Notes under the pieces: generated by a model
Told to the model about the DNA's origin: nothing
The model's database searches: none
What the model saw: only the letters and a program-made list of their open reading frames with translations
Program-made: the position numbers and the translations under genes
Shown: piece after piece, positions 62,237-64,000 of the stretch
How the letters are laid out: each line of letters starts with the position of its first letter
Numbering within the stretch: the first letter of the stretch is position 1
DNA from: an uncultured Sphingomonas sp.
GTDB taxonomy: Bacteria > Pseudomonadota > Alphaproteobacteria > Sphingomonadales > Sphingomonadaceae
Assembly: GCF_913777625.1 (NCBI RefSeq)
Contig: NZ_CAJYTI010000005.1
Coordinates: 46,758-110,757, forward strand
Reading direction: 5' to 3'
DNA: 64,000 nt

Positions 62237-63664
62237 TCACGCCGCCGTACCGCCCACCGTCAGCCCTTCCACCAGCAGCGTCGGCTGCCCCACGCCGGCG
62301 GGGACCGACTGGCCGCCCTTGCCGCACATGCCCACGCCTTCGTCGAGCGCGAAGTCGTTGCCGATGCCGGTCACGCGGTGGAGCACGGTCGGCCCGTCGC
62401 CGATCAGCATCGCGCCCTTGATCGGGGCGCCGAGCTTGCCATTCTCGATCAGATACGCCTCGGTGCAGGAGAAGACGAACTTGCCCGAGACGATGTCGAC
62501 CTGGCCGCCGCCGAAGCTCTTGGCGTAGATGCCCTTCTTCACGCGCGAGAGCAGCTCGGCGGGATCGTCCTTGCCGCCCTTCATGAAGGTGTTGGTCATC
62601 CGCGGCATCGGCGCGTGCTGGAACGATTCGCGACGGCCGTTGCCGGTGGGCTCGACGCCCATCAGCCGGGCGTTGAGGCGGTCCTGCATATAGCCCTTGA
62701 GGATGCCGTCCTCGATCAGCACGACCTCTCGCGTCGGCGTGCCTTCGTCGTCGATCGACAGCGAACCGCGTCGGTCGGCGAGGCTGCCGTCATCGACCAC
62801 CGTGACGCCGGGTGCCGCGACCCGCTCGCCGATTCGCCCCGAAAAGGCCGAGGTGCCCTTGCGGTTGAAGTCACCCTCCAGCCCGTGGCCGATCGCCTCA
62901 TGCAACAACACGCCGGGCCAGCCCGGCCCCAGCAGCACGGTCATCTCGCCCGCAGGGGCTGCGACCGAGTCGAGATTGACCAAAGCCTGGTTGAGCGCGA
63001 CGTCGATGCCGCGCTCCCACGTCTCGCGCGCGACCAGCCGGTCGTAGAGATAGCGCCCACCGATGCCGAAGCTGCCCGTCTCGCGCCGGCCATTCTGTTC
63101 GACGACGATCTGGATGTTGAGCCGCACCAGCGGCCGCACGTCGGTCGCGCCGAAGCCGTCAGGCCGCACGATCTCGACCACGCTCCACGTGCCGCTGAGG
63201 CCCACCGACACCTGCGCCACGCGCGGATCGCGCGCCCGCGCCGCGGCATCGATCGTCTGGCACAAATTCACCTTGTCGGCGAACGGCACCAGGTCGAGCG
63301 GATCGGCGTCGGTATAGAGGTGGCGGTTGTTGCCCTGAGGCGGCGGCGCCTTCGCCCCTTTCGACGGGTCGATCAGCGCCATCGTCTCGCCCGCGCGGCG
63401 GATCGCCGCTTCGGACAGCTCGTTGGCGTGCGCGAAGGCGGTAATCTCGCCCGACACCGCGCGCAGGCCGAAGCCCGCATTGGTGTCGTAGCTCGCGGTC
63501 TTCAGCCGCCCGTCATCGAAGCCGAACGCCTCGGCCTTGCGATATTGCAGATAGAGTTCGCCATCGTCCGCCGCCCCCAGCGTTTCGGCGGTCAGCCGCA
63601 GCGCGGCGTCGGGCGACAGCGCGTCGCGATACAGGAACGAGCGGGGATCGGCGGATACGGTCAT
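62237..63664 (-). CDS. tldD: metalloprotease TldD
   Basis: A 475-residue protease (from ATG 63664), active with TldE on unfolded or modified peptides, including microcin precursors and CcdA antitoxin in E. coli. The zinc motif HEAIGHGLEGD (HExxxH) and the C-terminal Cys-containing FSCTEAYLIENGK are present. TldE is not in this window. It stands next to ccdAB, with 4 bp between the convergent stops, an interesting pairing since TldD/E is known to influence CcdA stability. Confidence 0.94.
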   Translation of the reverse strand: MTVSADPRSFLYRDALSPDAALRLTAETLGAADDGELYLQYRKAEAFGFDDGRLKTASYDTNAGFGLRAVSGEITAFAHANELSEAAIRRAGETMALIDPSKGAKAPPPQGNNRHLYTDADPLDLVPFADKVNLCQTIDAAARARDPRVAQVSVGLSGTWSVVEIVRPDGFGATDVRPLVRLNIQIVVEQNGRRETGSFGIGGRYLYDRLVARETWERGIDVALNQALVNLDSVAAPAGEMTVLLGPGWPGVLLHEAIGHGLEGDFNRKGTSAFSGRIGERVAAPGVTVVDDGSLADRRGSLSIDDEGTPTREVVLIEDGILKGYMQDRLNARLMGVEPTGNGRRESFQHAPMPRMTNTFMKGGKDDPAELLSRVKKGIYAKSFGGGQVDIVSGKFVFSCTEAYLIENGKLGAPIKGAMLIGDGPTVLHRVTGIGNDFALDEGVGMCGKGGQSVPAGVGQPTLLVEGLTVGGTAA

Positions 63665-63700
63665 ACCCGCCAATATAGGCGCGCGATGCGGCCCGGCTAG

Positions 63701-63937
63701 TTAGCGCGGGCTCGCGCCTTCCGAAATGTCGCGCAACGTCGCCTGATCGACGCCATCCGCCGGCCCGCCGATCAGCACGAAGCGCCGATCGCAATAGCCG
63801 CAGTCGATGTAGCCATGCTCGTCGATCTGGAGGAACACGCGCGGATGGCCGAGCGCCGCACCGCCGGGAATGTCGGTGGCGCCGTCGCAGGCGACGCGGC
63901 GTTGGGAGACACGGACGATTTCGGGCGGCGCGATCAT
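63701..63937 (-). CDS. CHCC-type zinc-finger domain protein
   Basis: A 78-residue protein with VACDG, GHPRVFLQID and the motif IDCGYCDRRF, the Cys/His set of the zf-CHCC family (related to the NDUFS6 subunit of complex I). Small soluble protein; alphaproteobacterial members are linked by homology to complex I assembly, not proven here. ATG 63937 fits the family start. The remaining bases to the window end hold no recognisable gene. Confidence 0.85.
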   Translation of the reverse strand: MIAPPEIVRVSQRRVACDGATDIPGGAALGHPRVFLQIDEHGYIDCGYCDRRFVLIGGPADGVDQATLRDISEGASPR

Positions 63938-64000
63938 GCGCCAGCGGATAGCAAGGCACGCTCGTCCCATCAATCCTCCGCTACGTCTTCGCTCTCCCCC

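Overview
The window is chromosomal DNA of a high-GC alphaproteobacterium. Gene content and protein style point to Sphingomonadales, most likely Sphingomonas or a close relative. Pointers include DUF1491, DUF3576 and DUF6489 proteins, a CHCC zinc-finger protein, a PBP1A-type tail, GH3/GH115 xylan enzymes and membrane-bound PQQ glucose dehydrogenase. No rRNA, tRNA, CRISPR array, phage or insertion sequence was recognised.

The left third is the replication-origin neighbourhood. A leftward block (dnaQ, coaE, aroE, maf, ppsR; 6.06-9.60 kb) and a rightward block (hemE, hemJ, rho; 9.9-12.9 kb) diverge from a 300-bp non-coding stretch. That stretch carries DnaA-box-like sequences and 12 GANTC sites within 234 bp. 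It is the expected place for oriC, as in Caulobacter, where the origin lies beside hemE. Further right are mnmE-mnmG-rsmG-parA-parB, and four parS sites lie between 16.5 and 21.5 kb. Left of dnaQ are hpf, ptsN, a thioesterase, DUF1491, a SleB-type hydrolase, SOS-controlled mmcB, an ankyrin protein, a SCO1-YcgN-YgjP operon and the end of a PBP1A-like gene.

From 20.8 to 47.3 kb the content looks accessory. It holds an unusual photolyase-like protein, upp, a secreted GH3 xylosidase with a LacI-type operator, a DUF808 membrane protein, a Crp/Fnr regulator, a hybrid histidine kinase and PQQ glucose dehydrogenase. A four-gene Kdo-like sugar operon follows, in which a cytidylyltransferase is fused to an RraA-like domain. 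The block ends with a large secreted protein of unknown function, a BrkB membrane protein, an orphan radical SAM-SPASM protein, SOS-controlled dinB, an SGNH hydrolase and a GH115 alpha-glucuronidase. It separates parB from holA-lptE-leuS, genes that I recall as neighbours in many alphaproteobacteria.

From 47.5 to 64 kb housekeeping genes return: holA-lptE-leuS-DUF3576, an outer-membrane barrel, a ThiE-like gene, yggS, a HAD phosphatase, ribA-xth, lolA, ftsK, a UbiH-family hydroxylase, DUF2007, a chromosomal ccdAB toxin-antitoxin pair, tldD and a zinc-finger protein. Gene packing is tight: many pairs overlap through ATGA, GTGA or TTGA, and several convergent pairs share stop codons. The only stretch of about 300 bp without a gene is the putative oriC.
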